From positions 1 to 26,892 of IMG/VR virus record IMGVR_UViG_3300031720_000017: 26,892 bases of DNA, one strand, 5' to 3'. This document shows, piece by piece, positions 14,780 through 20,613 of this stretch (position 1 is the first letter of the stretch; each line of letters starts with the position of its first letter). The DNA is from a virus. The position numbers and the translations under genes were made by a program. Below the pieces are notes generated by a model. The model was not told the DNA's origin and did no database searches. It saw only the letters and a program-made list of their open reading frames with translations.

Positions 14780-15717
14780 GATTTCTCCGGCGGACACAGA
14801 TCCAGCACGAGCTTGCGCTTCGCCTCTGGCAGCTTCGCTGCGTACTCGCGCGCGAGCTTGAAGTCCTTGGAGCGCGCGGCGTCGTAGGCGAGCGCCATCA
14901 CTTCCTCGATTTCGTCGGCCGTCATCGGCATGGTTTCCGTCGACGGCGCGACGAGCTTTTCCTGCGGCTCCTCGTAGGGCGTGAGCACGGTTCCCTCGAT
15001 CGCCTCGCGCAGTTCGACGCTCCTCGAGCTGTCGGCGGCGCCCTCGAGCGCGACCAGTTGCCCAATTTCAACCGACGCGGGGAGGTACTTCACGACTTGC
15101 AGGAGCGCGATCTTGCGCGCGTACATCTCGAAATTCGCGTGCGCGTAGTGCTTCTCGCCGACGCGGTTGTAGCGCTTCAGGTGGCGCTCGATCTTCACCC
15201 GCGGGAACACTTCGATGATCGGCCACTCTAGGCCCTTCACGCGCCCGACGGCGTAGGTGTGCGTCAACTTCGCGACGTCGTCCTCACCGTGCGGCTTGTG
15301 CTTCACGTAGGGCGCATCCCCCATCGCGTACTCGAAGTCGTCGCCCTCGAACACGGCTCCGGTCCAACACACGGCGCGGCCGGCGCGGTGGACGAGGTCC
15401 ACGTAGCCCCGCCAGCCGGGCACGAACGTCGCCTCGCCCTTGTAGGGCACTAGGTAGGCGTGGCCCATGACGCCGAGCTCCAGGCCGAGTTGGCTGGAAA
15501 GGATCACGGCGGCGAATACGCTGCGCGGGTCGCACTCCGCGAGCTTGGGGTTCAGGCGAAAGCACGTCAGCGCGAGGCGCGTGTAGCGCTCGATGTTCGA
15601 GCGAAGGTGCTCGGGTAGCGCGCGCGCCACCTCGCCCTTGTAGGCGTCCAGCAGCGCCGGGAAGCCCTTCGGTTTGTCGTCCTGCTTTGCGTCCTTGAAG
15701 TCGGTTAGATTAGCCAC
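14776..15717 (-). CDS. recT: RecT-family single-strand annealing protein
   Basis: A 313-residue protein from GTG 15717, eight bases inside the upstream gene's end. Core RecT features are visible: ERYTRLALTCFRLNPKLAEC, the SVFAAVILSSQLGLELGVMG helix, the YLVPYKGEATFVPGWRGYVD block and ARKIALLQVVKYLP near residue 210. RecT binds single-stranded DNA exposed by a 5'-3' exonuclease and anneals complementary strands for phage recombination and concatemer formation. The YqaJ-type exonuclease two genes upstream is its natural partner. The C-terminal ~70 residues (VAPSTETMPMTADEIEEVMA) look like a separate accessory segment. Length is within the usual RecT range. Confidence 0.95.
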   Translation of the reverse strand: MANLTDFKDAKQDDKPKGFPALLDAYKGEVARALPEHLRSNIERYTRLALTCFRLNPKLAECDPRSVFAAVILSSQLGLELGVMGHAYLVPYKGEATFVPGWRGYVDLVHRAGRAVCWTGAVFEGDDFEYAMGDAPYVKHKPHGEDDVAKLTHTYAVGRVKGLEWPIIEVFPRVKIERHLKRYNRVGEKHYAHANFEMYARKIALLQVVKYLPASVEIGQLVALEGAADSSRSVELREAIEGTVLTPYEEPQEKLVAPSTETMPMTADEIEEVMALAYDAARSKDFKLAREYAAKLPEAKRKLVLDLCPPEKS

Positions 15718-15988
15718 TGATGGTCTCCAGTAGATGTCGCGGGAAAGGACAGTCTTTGTACGCTTGCTGTTTGATGTGCTCGATGTACTCGTCGCACTGG
15801 TCGAGAATTTTCCGCTGCTCGGGCGTGAAATCGTATTCGACTTCGGTGCGTCCGTCGGGATAAATCAGCATGCGCGGTAAGGTGATTGAGTAGACCCGCA
15901 TCTTGATTTCGATGGTTGGCTGGATTGCTTCCATGAACAGCCGATGCTGTTCTTCGTACCAGCGCCTTTCGTATTCCACGCGGTTCAC
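15710..15988 (-). CDS. Small protein between exonuclease and RecT genes
   Basis: A 92-residue protein from GTG 15988 with AGGGGAAAG about 5 bases upstream. It is rich in charged and aromatic residues (YERRWYEEQHRLFMEAIQPT, then YPDGRTEVEYDFTPEQRKIL) and appears mixed alpha/beta. Its TAA lies inside the recT start region (8-base overlap), so it is coupled to recT. A recombination accessory role is likely from position. Family not recognised. Confidence 0.72.
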   Translation of the reverse strand: MNRVEYERRWYEEQHRLFMEAIQPTIEIKMRVYSITLPRMLIYPDGRTEVEYDFTPEQRKILDQCDEYIEHIKQQAYKDCPFPRHLLETISG

Positions 15989-15997
15989 GGCTTTCCC

Positions 15998-16270
15998 CTA
16001 AGCTGCGTAGGGCAGCGAATCGAATTCGGGGAACAGAACACGCGCGAACGGCTCTGCGATCTGATCGCCATGCCGCAACACGGCGTCCACCTCTTGCTGG
16101 TGGTCGTATCCTGGGACGGCGTCGCAATACGCCTTCCAGGTTCCTTCGACCCGCGTCGTAGCCACTACGAGCACCTTGGTTGCAAGCGCTCGGCGGCGGA
16201 TGACTGGTCGAAACGTATCGTCGTACACGGTTACCTCCGGGAAATGGCGTATGTATTGGGGCGTTCTCAT
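15998..16270 (-). CDS. Small protein of the recombination operon
   Basis: A 90-residue protein; ATG 16270 is chosen because it overlaps the exonuclease stop as ATGA, whereas the longer frame from 16576 is a shadow of the exonuclease gene. The sequence (FPEVTVYDDTFRPVIRRRAL, TTRVEGTWKAYCDAVPGYDH, then VLRHGDQIAEPFARVLFPEF) suggests a compact alpha/beta fold. It lies between the exonuclease and recT with the next small gene. Function unknown. Confidence 0.72.
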   Translation of the reverse strand: MRTPQYIRHFPEVTVYDDTFRPVIRRRALATKVLVVATTRVEGTWKAYCDAVPGYDHQQEVDAVLRHGDQIAEPFARVLFPEFDSLPYAA

Positions 16271-17193
16271 TTCAGCAAAAACCTTCTCGTCGCCTCTCCC
16301 ACCTTCGCGCACTCCTCCGCAATCTGCGGGTACTTCTCGCGCAGCTTGTCGAGGTCGATGCGCTGCGCGGGCTTCGCGGCATTCCACGTTGCAAGCCGCT
16401 TGCCGTCGGGTGCGACGAGGATCGAAGCCTCGGCCATGTAGCTTTGGATCGAAGCGCTGATCGCGTCGGCGGCGCTCTCCGCTGCCTTGATGTTCTCGCG
16501 AATCGCGCGCAACTGGCTGTGACCCAGTACCACCTCGGGCGTCGCGACCTTGGTGCTCCCGTCCGTCCTCGCCCAAATCCTACGCGCATCTTCGGGCGAG
16601 CGCGCGACGGGCGGGATACCGGACTGCACCAGTTGCCAGAACTCGCGCTCCTGCGCGATCAGCTTGTCGATCGCCGCCTGGTCCCAGGGCACGACGTACA
16701 GGTGCCGCGCCTCGTTCCCGAACAACACGTTGATTTCCACGCCCGCGATCTGCTGGCGCTGGGCGCCGTATACCACCATTTCGTGAAGGCACTGCACGAG
16801 CACGTCCCAGGGCACGTCCCCGGATCCCGGTTCCCCGAACTCGCGCAGGCGCCCGGGCGAGAAGAACTTGACCTCGTGCAAGCGCTCGGTCTTGTAGTTG
16901 ATGCCGTCGAAGTGCGAACCCATGGTGAGGCCTTCGATGCGGTGCTTCAGCTCGAGCGCAGGCAGGCGCGTGATGTTCTCGCCCGTGTCCTGCTCGTGCA
17001 TCATGATGATCGCGTCTTGGAAGTGCAGGCCGGCGCGCACCTCGAACTTGTCGGAGATGTCCTCCGGCTCCATCAGGCCGCGCTTGGTGGCCCACACCTT
17101 CGCGGGCGTGGAATACTTGGACAGCCCAAGCGCGGGCGCGGCCTCGGTCGAGTAGAGCGCGCCGCGGCGCTGGGTGGAATCGAATTCAGGCAC
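16267..17193 (-). CDS. YqaJ-type viral recombinase exonuclease
   Basis: A 308-residue protein from GTG 17193 with AGGAGG about 7 bases upstream. It carries PD-(D/E)XK nuclease landmarks of the YqaJ/lambda-exonuclease family: the GLHFQDAIIM helix (55-64), MGSHFDG (91-97, Asp96), HEVKFF (106-111, Glu107 and Lys109) and QCLHEMVVYGAQ. It would resect double-stranded ends 5' to 3' to load RecT, encoded downstream. The C-terminal third (EVVLGHSQLRAIRENIKAAE and onward) is the helical extension often present in this group. It overlaps the small gene upstream by eight bases and the gene downstream by four. Confidence 0.93.
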   Translation of the reverse strand: MPEFDSTQRRGALYSTEAAPALGLSKYSTPAKVWATKRGLMEPEDISDKFEVRAGLHFQDAIIMMHEQDTGENITRLPALELKHRIEGLTMGSHFDGINYKTERLHEVKFFSPGRLREFGEPGSGDVPWDVLVQCLHEMVVYGAQRQQIAGVEINVLFGNEARHLYVVPWDQAAIDKLIAQEREFWQLVQSGIPPVARSPEDARRIWARTDGSTKVATPEVVLGHSQLRAIRENIKAAESAADAISASIQSYMAEASILVAPDGKRLATWNAAKPAQRIDLDKLREKYPQIAEECAKVGEATRRFLLK

Positions 17194-17380
17194 GGTTCGC
17201 CTCCTCTCGTATCGCTTGCGCGCGGTCGAGCCCGTCGATGCGGCCCTGCGCTCGCCCGAGTCGGTAGACCGCGAGCAGCACGTCTTTCACCCCGCGGGTA
17301 GGCGTGAGCATGAGCGTGTACGCCTCAAGTGCTGAAGCGTCGCTCGGTACGAGCGGGTCGTTGTGGTTCAATTCAGCCAT
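17186..17380 (-). CDS. First gene of the leftward recombination operon, unknown
   Basis: A 64-residue protein whose ATG 17380 follows a strong AGGAAGGA site and a clear promoter (17405-17433). It is mostly helical (DASALEAYTLMLTPTRGVKD, VLLAVYRLGRAQGRIDGLDR) and ends with an Arg/Glu-rich helix. Being first behind an operator-bearing promoter, it would be among the earliest products. It overlaps the exonuclease start by eight bases. No family recognised. Confidence 0.72.
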   Translation of the reverse strand: MAELNHNDPLVPSDASALEAYTLMLTPTRGVKDVLLAVYRLGRAQGRIDGLDRAQAIREEANRA

Positions 17381-17404
17381 GTCGTTCCTTCCTGTTAGTG
17401 GATA

Positions 17405-17433
17405 ATTGTCACGCTATTGAGTTGCGAAGTCAA
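17405..17433 (-). promoter_or_regulatory. Leftward early promoter for the recombination operon
   Basis: On the minus strand TTGACT (17428-17433) and GACAAT (17405-17410) are separated by 17 bases, matching the sigma70 boxes at 5/6 and 4/6. It lies just upstream of the strong ribosome site of the 17380 gene. Its -35 box overlaps a palindromic operator candidate. Confidence 0.65.
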
Positions 17434-17441
17434 TTCACTTC
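17426..17441. promoter_or_regulatory. Candidate repressor operator overlapping the -35 box
   Basis: The 16-base GAAGTCAATTCACTTC is symmetric at 14 of 16 positions (arms GAAGT/ACTTC, AATT centre). It covers the -35 box of the leftward promoter and lies 15 bases from the ATG of a divergent Cro/CI-like gene, the expected place for that protein's binding site. Confidence 0.55.
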
Positions 17442-17456
17442 GTGCATCATGACGAA
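17439..17456. promoter_or_regulatory. Second inverted repeat, abutting the HTH gene start
   Basis: TTCGT (17439-17443) and ACGAA (17452-17456) flank an 8-base spacer and end directly before ATG 17457. It overlaps the first palindrome by three bases. It may be a second, weaker operator or a leader hairpin covering the start of the regulator gene. Confidence 0.38.
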
Positions 17457-17735
17457 ATGCCGACAATCAACGGTCAGACCCCGCTCGCGCGGTTGCTCGC
17501 CGCTCGCGGTCTCACGCAGCAAGCCCTCGCCAAGCTCGTAGGCTGCGGCCAGGCGAGCGTTTCCAGGCTCGTGAACGGTAAGACCTCGGACCCGGCGCTC
17601 GCCTACCGCGTCGTCGACGTCCTGGACCCGGCCCGCCAGCACTTCAACGAACTCTTTCTGCTCTACCCCGAGCGCTTCCCGGACTGGCAACCTTGGGACC
17701 AAACGGCGAGCGTACCAAGCGAATCGCAAGGGTAA
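17457..17735 (+). CDS. Cro/CI-like helix-turn-helix regulator
   Basis: A 92-residue protein with an XRE/Cro-type helix-turn-helix at residues about 10-42 (LARLLAARGLTQQALAKLVG, then CGQASVSRLVNGKTS). The C-terminal part is short (YRVVDVLDPARQHFNELFLL), so there is no CI-type cleavage or large dimer domain, which favours a Cro-like role. GTG 17442 is an alternative start five codons upstream; neither has a clear Shine-Dalgarno, and the ATG abuts an inverted repeat. It is the only rightward gene between two leftward operons, divergent from the recombination operon it probably represses. Confidence 0.88.
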   Translation: MPTINGQTPLARLLAARGLTQQALAKLVGCGQASVSRLVNGKTSDPALAYRVVDVLDPARQHFNELFLLYPERFPDWQPWDQTASVPSESQG

Positions 17736-17752
17736 GTAACCACTCACGTTCG

Positions 17753-18199
17753 TCATTTGTCGGTTTGCGTCCGCGTTTTCTGCGTCAAGTAGGCCCGGAC
17801 CTTCGCCCTTACGTCCTCGGGCATCGGGCGCTTCGGGGAGCGCGGCTCGGCGGCCTTGGCGCGTTCTTCAAGGCGCGCCCGGACCCTGCGGTGCAGCGCT
17901 TCCCCTAACTGCATGAAGCGGTCGACGTGCTCGGCGTCCCGGCAGATGAGGCCTAGCCCGTCGTACACGGTCGCGCGGTCGTTCTTGCCGCGGTGCCACT
18001 CGGAGCCCGCGCACCCGTCGATCGCGAGCTTCAGATCGTCCACCGAGTAGCCGGCCTCTAGCATCGCCCGGACGGTTCGGCTGCGGCCCGCGTCCAGGCG
18101 CGAGCGCTCGTGACCCATCACCTCGCGCCAATAGTCGAACACTTCCCGGATCTGATCGCCCGGACGGTCGCCTTGCGAAAGTTGTAGCACTTCTCCCAT
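17753..18199 (-). CDS. Replication-protein-like helical protein
   Basis: A 148-residue protein; ATG 18199 with GAGGAGAG just upstream is preferred to the longer frame. The sequence EVFDYWREVMGHERSRLD (about 20-37), VRAMLEAGYSVDDLKLAIDG, then WHRGKNDRATVYDGLGLICR and DAEHVDRFM matches a small helical domain seen in the C-terminal part of many phage replication initiator or helicase-loader proteins. The usual N-terminal winged-helix part is absent, so this is either a stand-alone version or a truncated one. A strong terminator precedes it, which would make its expression depend on read-through. Confidence 0.78.
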   Translation of the reverse strand: MGEVLQLSQGDRPGDQIREVFDYWREVMGHERSRLDAGRSRTVRAMLEAGYSVDDLKLAIDGCAGSEWHRGKNDRATVYDGLGLICRDAEHVDRFMQLGEALHRRVRARLEERAKAAEPRSPKRPMPEDVRAKVRAYLTQKTRTQTDK

Positions 18200-18213
18200 G
18201 GCTCTCCTCGGAA

Positions 18214-18255
18214 GAAAAAGCCCCGCGGCCGGCACAGGGTCCGGGCGCGCGGGGC
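18214..18255 (-). terminator. Strong rho-independent terminator / attenuator
   Basis: On the minus strand an 8-bp stem (GCCCCGCG with CGCGGGGC; 18248-18255 with 18220-18227) with a 20-base loop that can pair further is followed at once by TTTTT (18215-18219). This is a textbook terminator for leftward transcription. The ribosome site of the next gene (start 18199) begins right after it, so it is placed to control that gene. Confidence 0.8.
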
Positions 18256-18310
18256 GAAAACCGCCCGCCGTGCGGAAAGGGAGGAATACGCACGGGTAGG
18301 TCGGGCGGGT

Positions 18311-18508
18311 CTAGGCGTCGCGCACCTTGCAGTGCGGCGACAGGTCGGACAGTTCGAGCGGCTTCTGCGCTTCGAGCGCTTCCCCTACGCGCGCGGTGGC
18401 GTCGGCGAGCTCGGCGTCCGTGAAGCGCCGTTTGAAGGCGATTCCCTCGTGCACCAGGTAGGCCTCGGTCACTTTGGCGAGCGTGTCTTCAAGATCGAAT
18501 TGCGGCAT
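18311..18508 (-). CDS. Small acidic helical protein of unknown function
   Basis: A 65-residue protein; ATG 18508 follows GGGAGGGAA. It is helical and charged (FDLEDTLAKVTEAYLVHEGI, then FTDAELADATARVGEALEAQ) and ends with SDLSPHCKVRDA. It is the last gene before the terminator at 18214-18255. The longer frame upstream overlaps the zinc protein gene and is rejected. No family recognised. Confidence 0.65.
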   Translation of the reverse strand: MPQFDLEDTLAKVTEAYLVHEGIAFKRRFTDAELADATARVGEALEAQKPLELSDLSPHCKVRDA

Positions 18509-18510
18509 GG

Positions 18511-18741
18511 CTATTCCCTCCCTCGGTTGTCGCGGTTCAAGCTGGCGGCTTGCCCGTGGCGCGGATCGTCGAGCCGTTGGTCCTCGTCGTCGAAGTCCTC
18601 CGGGTCGTAGCCTTCGGCGCAAAAGCCCGGAGTCGGGGCGCCGCAACTCTGGCACACAAGCTCATCGGTGCCGAGCACGTCCCCGCACTCCGCGCAGTAG
18701 TCGAGGCCGGGGTCTGGCGTAGTCGTCTTGGGCGTGGTCAT
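18511..18741 (-). CDS. Zinc-ribbon protein
   Basis: A 76-residue acidic protein whose ATG 18741 overlaps the upstream stop as ATGA. Two Cys pairs, CAEC (16-19) and CQSC (30-33), form a zinc ribbon; the C-terminal half is disordered and Asp/Glu/Arg-rich (GYDPEDFDDEDQRLDDPRHG). It may be a small nucleic-acid- or protein-binding adapter. Similar small double-CxxC proteins recur in this phage, but this one is not clearly related to the others. Confidence 0.72.
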   Translation of the reverse strand: MTTPKTTTPDPGLDYCAECGDVLGTDELVCQSCGAPTPGFCAEGYDPEDFDDEDQRLDDPRHGQAASLNRDNRGRE

Positions 18742-19214
18742 TGGAGCCTCGGCGCGGGTGGGTTTTCTCGAATGTACCTGCCGACCATGGTCTCGTTTCC
18801 TCCCGCATTGACTTCGACGAGGGGCGACTCCTCGATGCTCTCGCCGTGGATTTTTGCGGTCATGAGGTACTGGCGTTGCGCTGTGAGCACGTTGACGATG
18901 AGCACCTCCTCGCGGTCCGGTCGCGCCTTTACGCTCTCGGGGATTTCCTCACCAGGCGCGAGCGTGCAGATCCACGCCTCGATCACGAGGACCGCGGCGG
19001 CGATGTTCGGCAGCGTAGCGGCGCCCTGGTGCATCGCGGCTTGAGCGTCCTTGCTCAGGTGCATCATCGTAACCAGTTCGGGCTCGGACAGCGTCCCGTC
19101 TGGTTTGCCCGAGAACAAGAGGAGCGCGGCCGGCACTTCGAGTCCGTGCGCGCGGATTCGGCGCGCGGCGCGCAACGTGGTGGTGCGGATGGTTTCGAGG
19201 TTTTGCGGTGTCAT
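18738..19214 (-). CDS. Conserved-type phage protein, unknown function
   Basis: A 158-residue protein with AAAGGAAAACC directly before ATG 19214, one of several genes in this operon sharing that leader. Helical N-terminus (LETIRTTTLRAARRIRAHGL), a central segment (NIAAAVLVIEAWICTLAPGE) and a beta-rich part (REEVLIVNVLTAQRQYLMTA) suggest a compact alpha/beta fold. The last residues overlap the zinc protein start by four bases. No catalytic motif recognised. Confidence 0.75.
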   Translation of the reverse strand: MTPQNLETIRTTTLRAARRIRAHGLEVPAALLLFSGKPDGTLSEPELVTMMHLSKDAQAAMHQGAATLPNIAAAVLVIEAWICTLAPGEEIPESVKARPDREEVLIVNVLTAQRQYLMTAKIHGESIEESPLVEVNAGGNETMVGRYIRENPPAPRLQ

Positions 19215-19303
19215 GGTTTTCCTTTCGGTTTGTTGAGTCGTTCAATCCACAGGCGCAACAGCTCCACGAGCTCGGAGAGACGATCGCGGAGCCAGGCGCG
19301 CAT
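19211..19303 (-). CDS. Micro-gene, 30 residues, amphipathic
   Basis: A 30-codon frame from ATG 19303 to TGA 19211-19213. It starts 3 bases after the upstream stop (19307) and its TGA overlaps the next ATG as ATGA, so it fits exactly into a gap of about 90 bases. The peptide alternates Arg/Glu with Leu/Trp (MRAWLRDRLSELVELLRLWI) and would form one strongly amphipathic helix, then a basic tail. It may be a small membrane-surface or regulatory peptide. Junction geometry and composition support it; no homology is known to me. Confidence 0.5.
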   Translation of the reverse strand: MRAWLRDRLSELVELLRLWIERLNKPKGKP

Positions 19304-19306
19304 GGT

Positions 19307-19471
19307 CTAGTCCAGGTCGAGCGCGCACTGCTGCTCGCCCGGACGGTTAGGCTTACGAGGTGCGCTCGCCCGCTCGGGCGCGCTCGGGGGCGGGGTGAGT
19401 GCAAAGTCCGCCTCGAGCACGTCGAGCAGTTCGGCAAGCGCCCGGGCCTCGCGTGAGGTGGGCTGCGGCAT
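19307..19471 (-). CDS. Small protein of unknown function
   Basis: A 54-residue protein; ATG 19471 overlaps the upstream TGA by one base (TGATG). It has a helical first half (SREARALAELLDVLEADFAL) and a Pro/Arg-rich second half ending QCALDLD. The longer frame in the same phase overlaps the upstream gene and is rejected. No function assignable. Confidence 0.6.
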   Translation of the reverse strand: MPQPTSREARALAELLDVLEADFALTPPPSAPERASAPRKPNRPGEQQCALDLD

Positions 19472-19794
19472 CAGTGCGTCCCCCAGGTTGCGCCCGCGTC
19501 GTGCGAGTGCACGCCCGCCGTGAGCGCTTGCGGGTTGAGCTTGCGCCCGCTCGTCGCTTCGGCGCGCGCGATCGCACGGCGCAGGCTGGGGCTCCCGCTC
19601 GCGGCGAGCGCTCGGTACGCGCACAGGTCCGACACCCCGCGCGAGTCGGTCCATCCCTTGAAGGCGATGGATCCGGCCGGCCCGATGACGACGGAAGCCT
19701 GTCCGCTTGCGAGCGCGCTCCCTAGCCGCGCGATTGCGTCTTTCATGCGGTCGCGCTGCTGGGCGGTGAGGTTCTGAGCAGTTGTGCAGGGCAT
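19471..19794 (-). CDS. Phage protein of unknown function
   Basis: A 107-residue protein with a helical start (AQQRDRMKDAIARLGSALAS), a strand pair (ASVVIGPAGSIAFKGWTD) and a distinctive C-terminus (AEATSGRKLNPQALTAGVHS then HDAGATWGTH). I recall similar small proteins in early operons of proteobacterial phages without an assigned activity. The His/Asp-rich C-terminus could bind metal. It is packed 3 bases after the 264-residue gene. Confidence 0.73.
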   Translation of the reverse strand: MPCTTAQNLTAQQRDRMKDAIARLGSALASGQASVVIGPAGSIAFKGWTDSRGVSDLCAYRALAASGSPSLRRAIARAEATSGRKLNPQALTAGVHSHDAGATWGTH

Positions 19795-19797
19795 GGC

Positions 19798-20592
19798 TCA
19801 GAACTCCAGCGCGGGTTGAGCGGAAACCGGCGCAGCTCGCACCGATTCCGCAGGGGGCGCCAGGTCGATGCCGCGCGCGGGCGCTGGCGTCACCTCCGCC
19901 CCTTGCTGCTCCTCGAGGTCCAGGAACGCGAAGCGCGCGGAGTCGATGCGGGAGACGCTGCACTGCGCGACGACGGCCGCCGCCTGCTCGCCTGCCTTTG
20001 CGACGCGCGAGGTGATGTCACGCGCGGCCTTGCGCGCCTCCGCGATCGCCTCCGACACCTTGCCGGCGACGTCCGGGGAGAGCATGGCGCCAAGTTGCCG
20101 CGCCTTGGATGCCGCCTCGCGGATCGCCTCCGGGTCGGCCGCCGCGATGCCAGCGCGCATGGCATCCAGCAGCTCGCGAATCTCCGCGCCGATCGCGCGC
20201 GCGGCTTCCGCGTCATCCTGGGCGACACGGCCCACGAGCACGAAAACGTCAACCTGGGAGCGCTGCGAGGTGGCGTTGTGCTCGCGAGCGATCAGGCGTG
20301 CGGCGGTGATCGCCTCCTGCAGCTCGGCCTCTTTCGTGAGCGGGCAGAGCAGCCCGAACGAGGAAGCGCAGCACACGCCCGAGACGGCCGAGCGGGCCTT
20401 TCCGCGGGCGACGGTCGCGCGCTCGAACTCCTCGGGGTCAGGAATCTCGCGCGTGGTCTCCCAGCGCGCGAGGCGCGCGCCTTCTTCGGTGGTGTGGTCG
20501 GATTCGAGGTCGACGCGCTGGTACTGCACGCCGCCGCGAATGCTCGTCTTGAGGCTGACCAGAAAGCCGGGTTTCAGAACTGAGGTTTGCAT
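19798..20592 (-). CDS. AAA+ partner candidate, unknown function
   Basis: A 264-residue protein behind AAAGGGAAACC. The N-terminal ~75 residues look beta-rich (PGFLVSLKTSIRGGVQYQRV). The middle is a long Ala-rich helical region (RAIGAEIRELLDAMRAGIAA, EAIAEARKAARDITSRVAKA) likely to form a bundle or coiled coil. The C-terminus is a Pro/Ala-rich tail (EVTPAPARGIDLAPPAESVR). It follows the AAA+ ATPase gene directly, so an ATPase substrate or adapter role is reasonable. No catalytic motif is visible. Confidence 0.78.
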   Translation of the reverse strand: MQTSVLKPGFLVSLKTSIRGGVQYQRVDLESDHTTEEGARLARWETTREIPDPEEFERATVARGKARSAVSGVCCASSFGLLCPLTKEAELQEAITAARLIAREHNATSQRSQVDVFVLVGRVAQDDAEAARAIGAEIRELLDAMRAGIAAADPEAIREAASKARQLGAMLSPDVAGKVSEAIAEARKAARDITSRVAKAGEQAAAVVAQCSVSRIDSARFAFLDLEEQQGAEVTPAPARGIDLAPPAESVRAAPVSAQPALEF

Positions 20593-20613
20593 GGTTTCCC
20601 TTTCGTTGTGGTG

